Assembly (NCBI GenBank): GCA_946185745.1 | Contig: CAMHKQ010000005.1 | Coordinates: 1 to 64,000, forward strand | Source of the DNA: an uncultured Bacteroidales bacterium | GTDB taxonomy: Bacteria; Bacteroidota; Bacteroidia; Bacteroidales; UBA932 | DNA: 64,000 nt | Direction: 5' to 3' | Shown here: one piece after another, positions 30,911 through 39,129 of the stretch | Layout of the letters: each line of letters begins with the position of its first letter | Numbering within the stretch: position 1 is the first letter of the stretch | The notes under the pieces: model-generated | What the model saw: only the letters and a program-made list of their open reading frames with translations | The model's database searches: none | What the model was told of the DNA's origin: nothing | Made by a program: the position numbers and the translations under genes

Positions 30911-31482
30911 AGGATGTGTTCCGCGGCGGCGCAGAGGGCGTCGTAGAATTCGGGGCCGAAACGGCGGACAAGGGGTTTTTCCAGGAACTGATATGCCCTG
31001 ATCCCCTCGCGTTTCCCCTTTTCAAAGGCGGAGGAACAGATTTTCCAGCGGTGCAGATTGAGCGCCAGGCCGCCTCCGGGCATCTTGGTTATCCTTATCG
31101 GATACAGTGCACAGGACACCGGTTTCTGCCGGCCGGCCAGTTCGATGGCGCAGAGGGCGCCCGAGGGGCGCAAGGTGCAGAACGCACACTCGGAACTGCC
31201 GGGGACACAGGGAGTTACCATGTCGCCCTCGCGATCTATCTCGAAGAACCCGACTTCATCGGTTCGGGCCCGTCCGTTTTCCGACATCAGCGCCGAATAC
31301 CCGGGATATTCCCTTTCCAGCCTTTCGGCCTCTTCCTCCTCGAGCGGCGCGCCGCTGTCCCCTTCGATGCAGCACGCCCCCTTGCAGGTTTCGTAATCGC
31401 AGGCGAAAAACTCACATACGACATCTTCCGAAATGAGGACGTCGCCGATCTCTATTATGGTGCCGAAATCAGTGGATGACAT
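30907..31482 (-). CDS. DUF3109 family cysteine-rich protein
   Basis: A 191-residue protein of the DUF3109 family with a Cys-rich pattern able to bind a metal or Fe-S centre: CEFFACDYETCKGACC near the N-terminus (five Cys), then CVPGSSECAFC, LCAIE and SCALYPIR. The pattern resembles zinc/iron-sulfur oxygenase-assembly proteins such as YkgJ/CxxCxxCC proteins, but the function is unknown. It begins inside the 3' end of the M16-like gene (14-nt overlap on the same strand), so it is probably translationally coupled to it, and it ends against dusB. Confidence 0.85.
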   Translation of the reverse strand: MSSTDFGTIIEIGDVLISEDVVCEFFACDYETCKGACCIEGDSGAPLEEEEAERLEREYPGYSALMSENGRARTDEVGFFEIDREGDMVTPCVPGSSECAFCTLRPSGALCAIELAGRQKPVSCALYPIRITKMPGGGLALNLHRWKICSSAFEKGKREGIRAYQFLEKPLVRRFGPEFYDALCAAAEHIL

Positions 31483-34045
31483 ATTCCACCTTTGTGCCGA
31501 AATCGAGGTCGTGCAACACGGAGTTCACGTCTTCGAGGGTAACTGCATTGATGCTTGCCGTATAGTTGCTCACAATGTCCTTGCACTCCGAGTTGCGCAT
31601 GAATACGGCGGATGTCAGGAAGGCCGGATCCGCCAGGTGGTTGGCCATGCCGTTGAGCAGGGTGGTCTTGAGGCCCTTGAGCTCTTCGGCGGTGACGCTG
31701 CGGGCATATACGCCGCTGATGGCGGAACGGAGGGCGCCCAGCACTTCCACCGGCTCGGCAGGCCTGATACCCTCCGGCAGACCCTCGATGGCACACGGAC
31801 GGCAGGTCACGAAGAACGAAAGCCTTTCGGCCGGGAACACCTGGGCGTTCATGCTGACATCGGCATGCATACCCACCTCCGAGAGGGCGGTAATGATGTT
31901 CCTCTTCATGGCGGTGGACGCTATCAGGAAGGCATTGTAGCTGCTGATAGTGAACGGCTTGCAAGTGGCCATCCCTACGTTTACGCACACTTCGCCGCTG
32001 CCCACGCTGCTTCTGGAAGCCTCTACGTTGTAGGTGCTCCAGCCGCCGCGGAGGTTATATTCCACCTTGGGCCTCACGCTGAAAGCGTCGCTGACATGGA
32101 AGTTGCCAAGATATTTGCCGAGCACGGACTGCAGCTCCTCGGGATCAAAGTCGCCGATGATGAGCAGCAGGCCGTCGTTGAACTTTTCGAACTGCCTCGA
32201 CAGATAGGCGTCCACCCGCTCCGGCAAATCCTCGCGGAGCAGATTCACGGACTTGGTGTCGGGATAATAATAGTCCGGGCACATGGTGCTGTCAATGGCG
32301 GCGATGATACCGTCGTTGGAGAGCCGGGTGCGCTCCTGGCGCAGCTTTTCGCAGGCCCGGTAGTAGTCGAACGCCTCCTTGTCGGGGACGCGGTCGCGCG
32401 AGAACGAAAGGAGGGCGCGCATGAGCAGTTCGAGCTTGTCCGAAGGAGCCGAGCCAGACAGCTGAAGGTCGGTCAGAGTGGCCATGCCCGTAAGGTCTAT
32501 ACCATTGGCATCCAGCATGTTGTGGAAATCGGACGGGGACATTCCGGCCACCTTGTAAAGGCCCATCATGTCGCCCACGAATGCGCTCTCCCCGAAGCCT
32601 ATCTCGGGCACGTACGAATAGCCGCCCCTGAGCAGGAGGCCGTAATTGAAGAATCCCTTCTGGCCGGTTTTCTTGAAGATAACCCTGGTGCCGTTCGAGA
32701 ACGACCAGATGGCGCCTCCGGAGACCGGGTCGGTGGTCTCGGATTTCACCTTGACCCTGTGGCCCTTCGCGGAAAGCAGCGAAAGGGTGTCTCCATAGCT
32801 CGACTTGAACGAGCCGGTTTCGCCGGTACCGCCCCATGAGGAAACGAACGACGAAAGGACTGCATCGCCGTTGATGACGCCGTTAGGGGCGTCGCAGCGT
32901 ATGGTCAGCCCCCTTTGGGAGTCGAGAAGCGAGGAGACGAAGCCATTGAACAGGGTCAGCTCGCGTTCCGGCTCGAGTTTGCGGCCCTTGAAAAAGTTCA
33001 GCACCGCATCGGGAGCCGGGATGTTGGAGCCGTAGAGGAAAGACGACTTGCACTGGTCGGCAAGCATGCTGTTGGTGATGGGGGCCGAAAGCTGTTTGCC
33101 GAAGGCTGCCAGCATGCTGTTCTTGGCGTCGTTGAATTCTTCCCATGACGCCCCGTCGCTGTCGAGTTCCGAGAAGATGGCGGACATCAGATGCACTGCC
33201 TTGTCGAGGTCTTTCCTGCCGATTGAGATGCAGAATTCGTATTGTTCGTCGCCGGAAGAGGCCGAGCTGTCGGAATAGCGCACGTCCAGTGCCGCCAGCG
33301 GGATGCCGCCCTGCATGAACCGACGGCTCACACGCCTTCTGAGCACATGCCCCAGCTCCTGCGCAAACATATAGCTGACAAGGGGTTGCGGAGTGTTCAT
33401 GCGGTCTTGCGGGGTCCGCGGGGAATCCCAGACGAAGGATAGCTCCACCAGGTCACGGGTGTTGTTCTGGGTGTGGACGAAGCGGATGTTTTCGGAGGGT
33501 TCCCAGCTGTAGGGTTTCCTGTCGGCCAGGCTGTTTCGCGGGGACACGTTCAGCGAGAAGACATACAGTTTCGACTCTATCTCCTTCTGGGAAATGTCGC
33601 CGCATACCACCACGGCCTGCTCGCCGTCGTATTCGCTCACGAGGTCGAAGATGAGGAGTATGGTGGAGTCGCATGCGGCCGTGTCGAAGGTGGGCACTTC
33701 ATTGAAGGAGAAGACGGTGTTGCCGTCCGGATATGAAACGTAGCCCTCCGGGCCATAGCCTATTCCCTTTGAAGAAAGGAAGTTGTACGGGGTGATGTCG
33801 GTAAAGTGGGGAAGCCGGCGCAGGAGGCTCCTTGAACGGGATATGTCCGCGCCTCCTTTCTGGACCAGCATAAAATTGGCATAACCTTTGGTTGTACTGT
33901 TTTCGGCCAGATAGAAACGCACGTTGTTCGGGAGGGTCCCGATGGTTATCTGAGAGCTCTTTTTAATGACAGGGAGCTCTTCTGCCGGGACCTGAAGGCA
34001 GCAGAGCGCAAGAAAGAAGCCGATTATTAAACTTTGCAGGCGCAT
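31469..34045 (-). CDS. M16 peptidase homologue lacking the zinc-binding motif, secreted
   Basis: An 858-residue protein with a signal peptide (LIIGFFLALCCLQVPA, residues about 6-21) and two M16-like halves. The first starts like the family (TLPNNVRFYLAENSTTKGYA then NFMLVQKGGAD), but where HxxEH should lie the sequence is RSLLRRLPHF, with no His-Glu pair. The second half is also typical of non-catalytic M16 repeats (RLSNDGIIAAIDSTM, RQFEKFNDGLLLIIGDFDP). It is therefore predicted to be inactive, either a partner of an active M16 subunit or a peptide-binding scaffold. A -7 box TAATTTTG (34066-34059) lies 13 nt before the start. Divergent from the TPR gene. Confidence 0.85.
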   Translation of the reverse strand: MRLQSLIIGFFLALCCLQVPAEELPVIKKSSQITIGTLPNNVRFYLAENSTTKGYANFMLVQKGGADISRSRSLLRRLPHFTDITPYNFLSSKGIGYGPEGYVSYPDGNTVFSFNEVPTFDTAACDSTILLIFDLVSEYDGEQAVVVCGDISQKEIESKLYVFSLNVSPRNSLADRKPYSWEPSENIRFVHTQNNTRDLVELSFVWDSPRTPQDRMNTPQPLVSYMFAQELGHVLRRRVSRRFMQGGIPLAALDVRYSDSSASSGDEQYEFCISIGRKDLDKAVHLMSAIFSELDSDGASWEEFNDAKNSMLAAFGKQLSAPITNSMLADQCKSSFLYGSNIPAPDAVLNFFKGRKLEPERELTLFNGFVSSLLDSQRGLTIRCDAPNGVINGDAVLSSFVSSWGGTGETGSFKSSYGDTLSLLSAKGHRVKVKSETTDPVSGGAIWSFSNGTRVIFKKTGQKGFFNYGLLLRGGYSYVPEIGFGESAFVGDMMGLYKVAGMSPSDFHNMLDANGIDLTGMATLTDLQLSGSAPSDKLELLMRALLSFSRDRVPDKEAFDYYRACEKLRQERTRLSNDGIIAAIDSTMCPDYYYPDTKSVNLLREDLPERVDAYLSRQFEKFNDGLLLIIGDFDPEELQSVLGKYLGNFHVSDAFSVRPKVEYNLRGGWSTYNVEASRSSVGSGEVCVNVGMATCKPFTISSYNAFLIASTAMKRNIITALSEVGMHADVSMNAQVFPAERLSFFVTCRPCAIEGLPEGIRPAEPVEVLGALRSAISGVYARSVTAEELKGLKTTLLNGMANHLADPAFLTSAVFMRNSECKDIVSNYTASINAVTLEDVNSVLHDLDFGTKVEYVIH

Positions 34046-34058
34046 GATTATCTAACTA

Positions 34059-34086
34059 CAAAATTAAAACAAAATTATTATTTTTG
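34059..34086. promoter_or_regulatory. Divergent -7 boxes for the M16-like and TPR genes
   Basis: Minus-strand TAATTTTG (34066-34059) and plus-strand TATTTTTG (34079-34086), both perfect TAnnTTTG matches, 12 nt apart. No clear -33 elements. Confidence 0.5.
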
Positions 34087-34122
34087 CAGTTCATTAACCA
34101 GAATATTCAAAACACGAAAATT

Positions 34123-35055
34123 ATGAAAAAGTTGTTTGTTACCATCGCAGCAGTCATTCTTGGTGCCTCCATGGCATTCGCCCAGGATCTTGCAACCGCT
34201 ACCGAAACCTATAACAACGGTCTCGCGGCTTTCCAGGCAGGCAATCAGGCAGACGCCCTTGCACAGCTCCAGAGCGCCCTTTCCGCAGCCGAGGCTCTCG
34301 GCGAGGACGGCGCGGAAATCGTAGCCAACTGCAAGACCGCCATCCCCGGCGTGCAGCTCTCCATTGCAAAGGGCTTAGTCAATAAGCAGCAGTACGACGA
34401 TGCTCTTGCAGCCTTCAAGAAGGCCCAGGACTTTGCCGCCGCATATGGTGATGTCGACGTAGCCAAAGAAATCATCGACCTTCTCCCCAAGGTTTACACC
34501 CAGAAGGGCAACACCCTCCTCAAGGAGAAAGACTATGCCGGTGCCGTAAAGGCTTATGACGAGGTTCTCGCAGTCAATCCGACCAACGCCGCCATCGCAC
34601 TCCGCAAGGGCCAGGCCCTGAGCGCCCTCGGCAATAAGGACGAGGCAGTCAAGGCCTTCGAACTTGCAGCCGCCAACGGCCAGGAAGAAGCGGCCAACAA
34701 GCAGCTCTCCAACATCTACCTGAAGGAAGCTGCTGCTCTCCTGAAGGCCAAGAACTACGCCGGCGCGGTTGAGAACGCCCTCAAGGTCAACGAGTACGGC
34801 GAGAATGCAAAGGCATACCAGATCGCCGGCCAGGCTTCGCAGCTCCAGAAGAAGAACAATGCCGCCATCGAGTACTTCGAGAAGTACCTCGAGCTCTCGC
34901 CCAGCGCAGCCAACGCGGGCCAGATAGCCTTCACCGTCGCCGCCCTCTATCAGCAGGCCGGCAACAAGGCAAAGGCCATCGATTTCTACCAGAAGGCATC
35001 TTCCGACGCCAAGCTCGGCGCCGAAGCCCAGAAGCAGATCGCTGCCCTCAAGTAG
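34123..35055 (+). CDS. Secreted tetratricopeptide repeat protein
   Basis: A 310-residue periplasmic protein. A signal peptide (residues 1-20, IAAVILGASMAFA then QD) is followed by about seven TPR-like helical hairpins; clear units are ATETYNNGLAAFQAGNQADA, YDDALAAFKKAQDF, YAGAVKAYDEVLAVNPTNAA, NYAGAVENALKVNE and NAAIEYFEKYLELSPSAAN (each shown in part). TPR arrays bind partner proteins; the partner is unknown. Codon use is highly biased, with many GCC/AAG codons, suggesting strong expression. A 36-nt leader follows a TATTTTTG box. The next gene, a U32 peptidase, starts 3 nt after the stop. Confidence 0.85.
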   Translation: MKKLFVTIAAVILGASMAFAQDLATATETYNNGLAAFQAGNQADALAQLQSALSAAEALGEDGAEIVANCKTAIPGVQLSIAKGLVNKQQYDDALAAFKKAQDFAAAYGDVDVAKEIIDLLPKVYTQKGNTLLKEKDYAGAVKAYDEVLAVNPTNAAIALRKGQALSALGNKDEAVKAFELAAANGQEEAANKQLSNIYLKEAAALLKAKNYAGAVENALKVNEYGENAKAYQIAGQASQLQKKNNAAIEYFEKYLELSPSAANAGQIAFTVAALYQQAGNKAKAIDFYQKASSDAKLGAEAQKQIAALK

Positions 35056-35058
35056 AAG

Positions 35059-36837
35059 ATGACTCCACTCGAACTGCTTGCTCCGGCAAGAAATGCAGAC
35101 ATCGGCATCGCGGCCATAGACAGCGGTGCCGATGCCGTGTATATTGCGGGTCCTTTCTTCGGAGCACGGAAGGATGCAGGCAATTCCGTGGACGACATAG
35201 CCCGTCTGTGCGCATACGCCCACCGTTTCGGGGCGCGCATCTTCGTTACCGTCAACATTTCAGTGAGCGACGAGGAACTGCCGGAACTGCATCGCCAGAT
35301 GCTGCTCGAACAGGCCGCCGGGGTGGACGCCTTCATCATCCGCGATGAGCGCATCTGCGGCTGGGACGACATCACCGTGCCGCTGCACGCATCCACCCAG
35401 TGCGCGATTCGCACCGTGGAGGACGCCCGCCGGTTCGAGGCCCTCGGCTGCAGCCGGCTCGTGCTGGAGAGGGAGCTTCCCCTTGAGACCATCAAAGCCA
35501 TCAGGAAGGCCGTTTCGTGCGAACTGGAAGTCTTCGTGCACGGGGCGCTCTGCGTGTGCTACAGCGGCGAATGCTCCCTTTCGGCCTACCTTGACGGGCG
35601 CTCCGCCGACCGGGGCGAATGCATCCAGGCGTGCCGGTCGCTGTACGACCTGGTCGATTCCGACGGCAAGGTGCTGGTGCGCAACAAGGCGCTCCTTTCG
35701 CTTAAAGACCTCAACCTGCACGAAAGGCTTTCCGAGCTCGCGGATGCCGGGGTATGCTCCTTCAAGATTGAAGGACGCCTCAAAAGCATATCTTATGTAC
35801 GCAACATAACCCGCTGGTATTCACAGGCTTTGGACAATCTGGCCGCCGGCAGGCCCGACGATTTCCGCAGGGCTTCCTACGGTATAGTGTCGGGAGGTTT
35901 CTCTCCGGACCCGTGGAAAACCTTCAACAGGGGCTATACCGGGCTTTTTCTTGACGGGAAGCGCGGGAAGTGGTCCTCGATGGACGCCCCTACGAACCTT
36001 GGCACCCCGGTAGGGACAGTATCGCGCATACGTCATTCCAGGAACGGACTGGAGATAGTCATAGCGCCCGAAAAGGGTGGCGTCGTCCTGAACAACGGGG
36101 ACGGTTTCACTTTCATCCGGGGGAACTCTGTGGTTGGCTTCCGGGGGGATGTCTGCGAGGGCCTCACCATCACCTGCAAGGCCGTGGACGGCTTAAGGGA
36201 GGGAACCAGGCTCTACCGCAACATAGATGCGGCCTTCGAGCGCGAGCTGGACAGGAACCTTCCGAAAAGGGAGATTCCGGTTTCGCTGGAGGCGAAGGTG
36301 TCCGGAAAGTGGAGCATCGAAATCACTGCCACGTCCCAGGACGGGCGCAGGGTTGTAAGCCCCTTCAAGGCCGATGTCGAAACCGCCGAAAACCGGGCGC
36401 GCGCCGCAGACATGTTCCGCGAGCAGCTTTCTAAACGCAGCGGTCATTACCTCTTTTCGCTGGACCGGCTGGAAGCAGGCCAGCTGCCGTTGCTGAGCGC
36501 TTCGATCCTCAACTCAATGCGGCGTCTGGTGGCCGACGACCTTGACTCGATGCCCTGTGGCACAGTGCCCCTGCTGAACTGTGCCAGGTCCTCGGGCGAT
36601 TCCTCACCGGACTGTCATTCCGAACAAGCCTGTCATTCTGAGCGAAGCGAAGAATCTCCCGCCCCCGTCAGGGAGCCCCTCATGCGCAGCAAATATTGCA
36701 TCCGTTACGAACTGGGCATGTGCCCCGTCCACCAGGGAGCGGCCGGCTCCGGCCCACTCTTCCTCCTCAACAACGGCCGCCGCCTGGCCCTTAGCTTCGA
36801 CTGCAAGGCCTGCGAAATGACCGTCACTCCAGCTTGA
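35059..36837 (+). CDS. Peptidase U32 family protein, C-terminus carrying a repeat insertion
   Basis: A 592-residue member of the U32 family (collagenase-like; several relatives are now known to be RNA hydroxylation enzymes such as RlhA/TrhP). The U32 signature is present (LEVFVHGALCVCYSGECSLS, 20 residues), followed by DRGECIQACRSLYDL. Four clustered Cys may bind an Fe-S cluster. The C-terminal DUF3656-type part ends with YCIRYELGMCPVHQ. Just before it, about residues 512-541 (ARSSGDSSPDCHSEQACHSE in part) are encoded by a dispersed repeat, absent from typical relatives. No signal peptide. The stop overlaps the convergent lipoprotein gene by 14 nt. Confidence 0.88.
   Translation: MTPLELLAPARNADIGIAAIDSGADAVYIAGPFFGARKDAGNSVDDIARLCAYAHRFGARIFVTVNISVSDEELPELHRQMLLEQAAGVDAFIIRDERICGWDDITVPLHASTQCAIRTVEDARRFEALGCSRLVLERELPLETIKAIRKAVSCELEVFVHGALCVCYSGECSLSAYLDGRSADRGECIQACRSLYDLVDSDGKVLVRNKALLSLKDLNLHERLSELADAGVCSFKIEGRLKSISYVRNITRWYSQALDNLAAGRPDDFRRASYGIVSGGFSPDPWKTFNRGYTGLFLDGKRGKWSSMDAPTNLGTPVGTVSRIRHSRNGLEIVIAPEKGGVVLNNGDGFTFIRGNSVVGFRGDVCEGLTITCKAVDGLREGTRLYRNIDAAFERELDRNLPKREIPVSLEAKVSGKWSIEITATSQDGRRVVSPFKADVETAENRARAADMFREQLSKRSGHYLFSLDRLEAGQLPLLSASILNSMRRLVADDLDSMPCGTVPLLNCARSSGDSSPDCHSEQACHSERSEESPAPVREPLMRSKYCIRYELGMCPVHQGAAGSGPLFLLNNGRRLALSFDCKACEMTVTPA
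36613..36657 (+). repeat. Dispersed repeat (TGTCATTCTGAGCG type) inserted in frame in the U32 gene
   Basis: TGTCATTCCGAACAAGCC at 36613-36630 is followed by the full element starting TGTCATTCTGAGCGAAGCG at 36631-36657. Similar to the copy at 14176. It encodes CHSEQACHSERSEES, a translation familiar from repeat-derived insertions. Confidence 0.7.
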
Positions 36838-37999
36838 AATCAATTTTAACGTCGCCGAAACGGCCGGAGACTACCGGGGAGGAAGTGAAGAAGGAAGCCG
36901 CGAGCTGTCCCCTCCAGACTATGTCGTCGTTGGAATAGAGCGGGATATCGATGTCGAACCCGTAAGTCTTGGATTTGATTTTGACGCTAGTTTCGCATTT
37001 CCAGCTGGTGCGGGTGCCGCCGTCGCTTTCGGTGACGAGGAATGCCAGCTTGTCGAGCTGTTCCGAGAAATCGGAAATGAGGATGGCGTCGTACGGGATG
37101 GTCTGCCCGACATGTTTGCGCTTTACCACCACCATTAGGTCCGTCACCGACGGGGTATACTGGTTGAGCTCCTTTTCGCTGGCGGCATAGAAGCCGTTGA
37201 CGCTTCCGAGCTTGATGAAGAACTCGCTCGCCCCGGAGAACCACGAGTCGTACTGTCGCAGCATGGTGAAAGACTTCATGTAGAGGTTCTTTACCTTGTC
37301 GTCCCCGGCTTTGGTGGCCGGAGAGCCGTGTTTCGTCAGGAACATCTGCATGGGGGTGAAGCCGCTATCGTCGTTGCTGTTGATTACCCATACGGGGCGG
37401 GAAGCGGCTACGTTTTCGTCCACGTAAACCGAGTCTATGACTTTGTATCCGCCTGAATCATAAGCAATTTCGTAAGCGTAATTACTGTTTGCGCCATAGC
37501 CTGGGTCGAAGGTGACGAGGGGCATCTGCTCGCCGTCCCAGTCTTCGGAATACGGCCAGTAAATCTGCATTCCGGAAGCGGACAGGGCGTTAAGGTAATA
37601 CTCCACGTCCGCCCCCGCCTTGGTGACTGCCGGCGGGTTCGTGCTGAGGTACCCGGCAATCAGGTCTTTAAGGGGTTCGGGGTAGGACGCCTTCGTGGCC
37701 GCTTTGGTCTCTTCGGAATCGCCCACGCCCGCACCCGGGCTGGTGAGAAGGTCGCACATCATGTACTCTTCATCGTAACCATTTACAGATGAAGAATTTA
37801 CGGCATTATGAACCTCCCGCAGCTGGCCGGGGCCGATAGGTAATGAGGCCATCATCATAGCGACACTTCTGGGCGTGAAAACGTCCTGCTGGCCATAGCT
37901 GACTTCCGGACCGTCCGGACCATCACCGCCGGTGCCCAGGCATGAGGGCGACATGATAAGGGCGGAGGAAAGAAACAATACTGTTCTGAGCTTTTTCAT
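36824..37999 (-). CDS. Unrecognised lipoprotein
   Basis: A 391-residue exported protein with a lipobox (LIMSPSC, Cys20 counting from the ATG at 37999) followed by a Gly/Asp/Pro linker. The mature part has no motif I recognise; it is acidic, Tyr/Ser-rich and contains repeated KAG/TKAG-type segments (ETKAATKAS, AVTKAGADVEYY, PATKAGDDKVKN). These TKA motifs recall the post-signal ATKA segments often seen in Bacteroides secreted proteins. It stands alone on this strand. A frame extending to 38026 adds nine residues (MRKQKNKVN) but would start inside a hairpin. The 3' end overlaps the U32 gene. Confidence 0.65.
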   Translation of the reverse strand: MKKLRTVLFLSSALIMSPSCLGTGGDGPDGPEVSYGQQDVFTPRSVAMMMASLPIGPGQLREVHNAVNSSSVNGYDEEYMMCDLLTSPGAGVGDSEETKAATKASYPEPLKDLIAGYLSTNPPAVTKAGADVEYYLNALSASGMQIYWPYSEDWDGEQMPLVTFDPGYGANSNYAYEIAYDSGGYKVIDSVYVDENVAASRPVWVINSNDDSGFTPMQMFLTKHGSPATKAGDDKVKNLYMKSFTMLRQYDSWFSGASEFFIKLGSVNGFYAASEKELNQYTPSVTDLMVVVKRKHVGQTIPYDAILISDFSEQLDKLAFLVTESDGGTRTSWKCETSVKIKSKTYGFDIDIPLYSNDDIVWRGQLAASFFTSSPVVSGRFGDVKIDFKLE

Positions 38000-38000
38000 G

Positions 38001-38032
38001 TTCACTTTGTTTTTTTGTTTCCGCAAAGTGAA
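38001..38032 (-). promoter_or_regulatory. Hairpin directly before the start codon of the lipoprotein gene
   Basis: TTCACTTTG (38001-38009) and CAAAGTGAA (38024-38032) form a perfect 9-bp stem with a 14-nt loop, ending 1 nt before the ATG on the minus strand. It could occlude the start or be an operator. The remaining 38033-38235 is AT-rich with a weaker 6-bp inverted repeat (38105-38110 with 38121-38126) and no supported gene. Confidence 0.45.
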
Positions 38033-38235
38033 CGATTAATATCCGTTTGTTAAAATTATAAACGTTTAACTTCCGTTTTCACCGGCATATGCGCCAGGAA
38101 GCCGCCGTTTGGCGATTTCAAAACGGATAATTGCTGCAAAATGAAAAAACTTTTATGTTACTTGATCTTTTTTCAAAAGAAGCGACATGCTGCAGAATCG
38201 ACGGGAGCGTTGAAGCAGGATGCTTTTACGACCAA

Positions 38236-39129
38236 TTACGCCTTGATAAACGTAATATAGCGGGGACGGTCGAAGAAATCGGCCACCACTTCGACCTCGG
38301 AAAGCCCGGCCGAAGAGAATACGGCGGCCGTTTCATCGGGCAGTTCCGAATTGATTTCCACAATTCCCTGCCCGCCGGGAGCAAGCACCTTCAGCGCGAT
38401 CTGCGCTATGGAGCGATGGAAGGCGAGAGGGTCGGATTCCGGCGCAAACAAGGCCATATCGGGCTCATAATCAAGCACATTCGCGCGCATTTCGGCCTTT
38501 TCGGAGACCATCACGTAGGGAGGATTGGCGGTAAGCAGCCCGCATTCCGCCTCCGGGTTGCCGGCGCGGAAAGCAGCGACCGTGGCCTCCACGTCAAGCA
38601 CGTCGGCCTTCACGAAAACGGGAGCCGCGGCCGGCCTCCGGACACTGAAGGGCTGGCTTTCAGCAAGCGCGAGCGCATCTTCCGACAGGTCGGTGGCGAC
38701 GACGCGGGCACCTGGAAGGTCGAGCGCCAGGGTCCAGGCTATGCATCCGCATCCGGTGCACAGGTCCAGCACGTTCAACTTCCTGTAGTCGGTCATTTCG
38801 GAGACCAGGCCTTCCGCAGTCTGGGCGAGCAGTTCGGTCTCGGCCCGGGGAATCAGGGCTCTGCCGTCCACGTTGAAGTTACGGCCGCAGAATTCGGTAT
38901 ACCCGAGAACGTACTGCAGGGGTTCGGAGGCAAGCAGGCGGGACATGTCTTCCTGAAGGCCGGCCAGATCTTCCTCAGGAATTTCGGTAATCGGCTCTAT
39001 GACATGGGTATATGACATTACTCCGAGCCTGTCCTGACACAGCACCAACACCATGCTTCGGGCCTCTGGTTCGGGATATAATCCGGACAGTGCGGCGGTA
39101 TTCTCGCGGATGAAATCGGACAGGAGCAT
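38236..39129 (-). CDS. prmC: Peptide chain release factor N5-glutamine methyltransferase
   Basis: A 297-residue SAM-dependent enzyme that methylates the GGQ glutamine of release factors. The N-terminal helical domain is followed by a Rossmann domain with VLDLCTGCGCIAWTLAL (SAM loop), VATDLSEDALALA and the catalytic LLTANPPYVM. The start ATG at 39129 overlaps the ddl stop by one base (TAATG). It is the last gene of the PBP1A-ddl-prmC unit. Confidence 0.95.
   Translation of the reverse strand: MLLSDFIRENTAALSGLYPEPEARSMVLVLCQDRLGVMSYTHVIEPITEIPEEDLAGLQEDMSRLLASEPLQYVLGYTEFCGRNFNVDGRALIPRAETELLAQTAEGLVSEMTDYRKLNVLDLCTGCGCIAWTLALDLPGARVVATDLSEDALALAESQPFSVRRPAAAPVFVKADVLDVEATVAAFRAGNPEAECGLLTANPPYVMVSEKAEMRANVLDYEPDMALFAPESDPLAFHRSIAQIALKVLAPGGQGIVEINSELPDETAAVFSSAGLSEVEVVADFFDRPRYITFIKA

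Noticed and set aside
38141..38260. Small plus-strand frame of 39 codons (MKKLLCYLIFFQ start) downstream of the lipoprotein promoter region
   Set aside because: It has a signal-like start but no recognisable mature part, overlaps the end of prmC, and has no promoter or terminator of its own.
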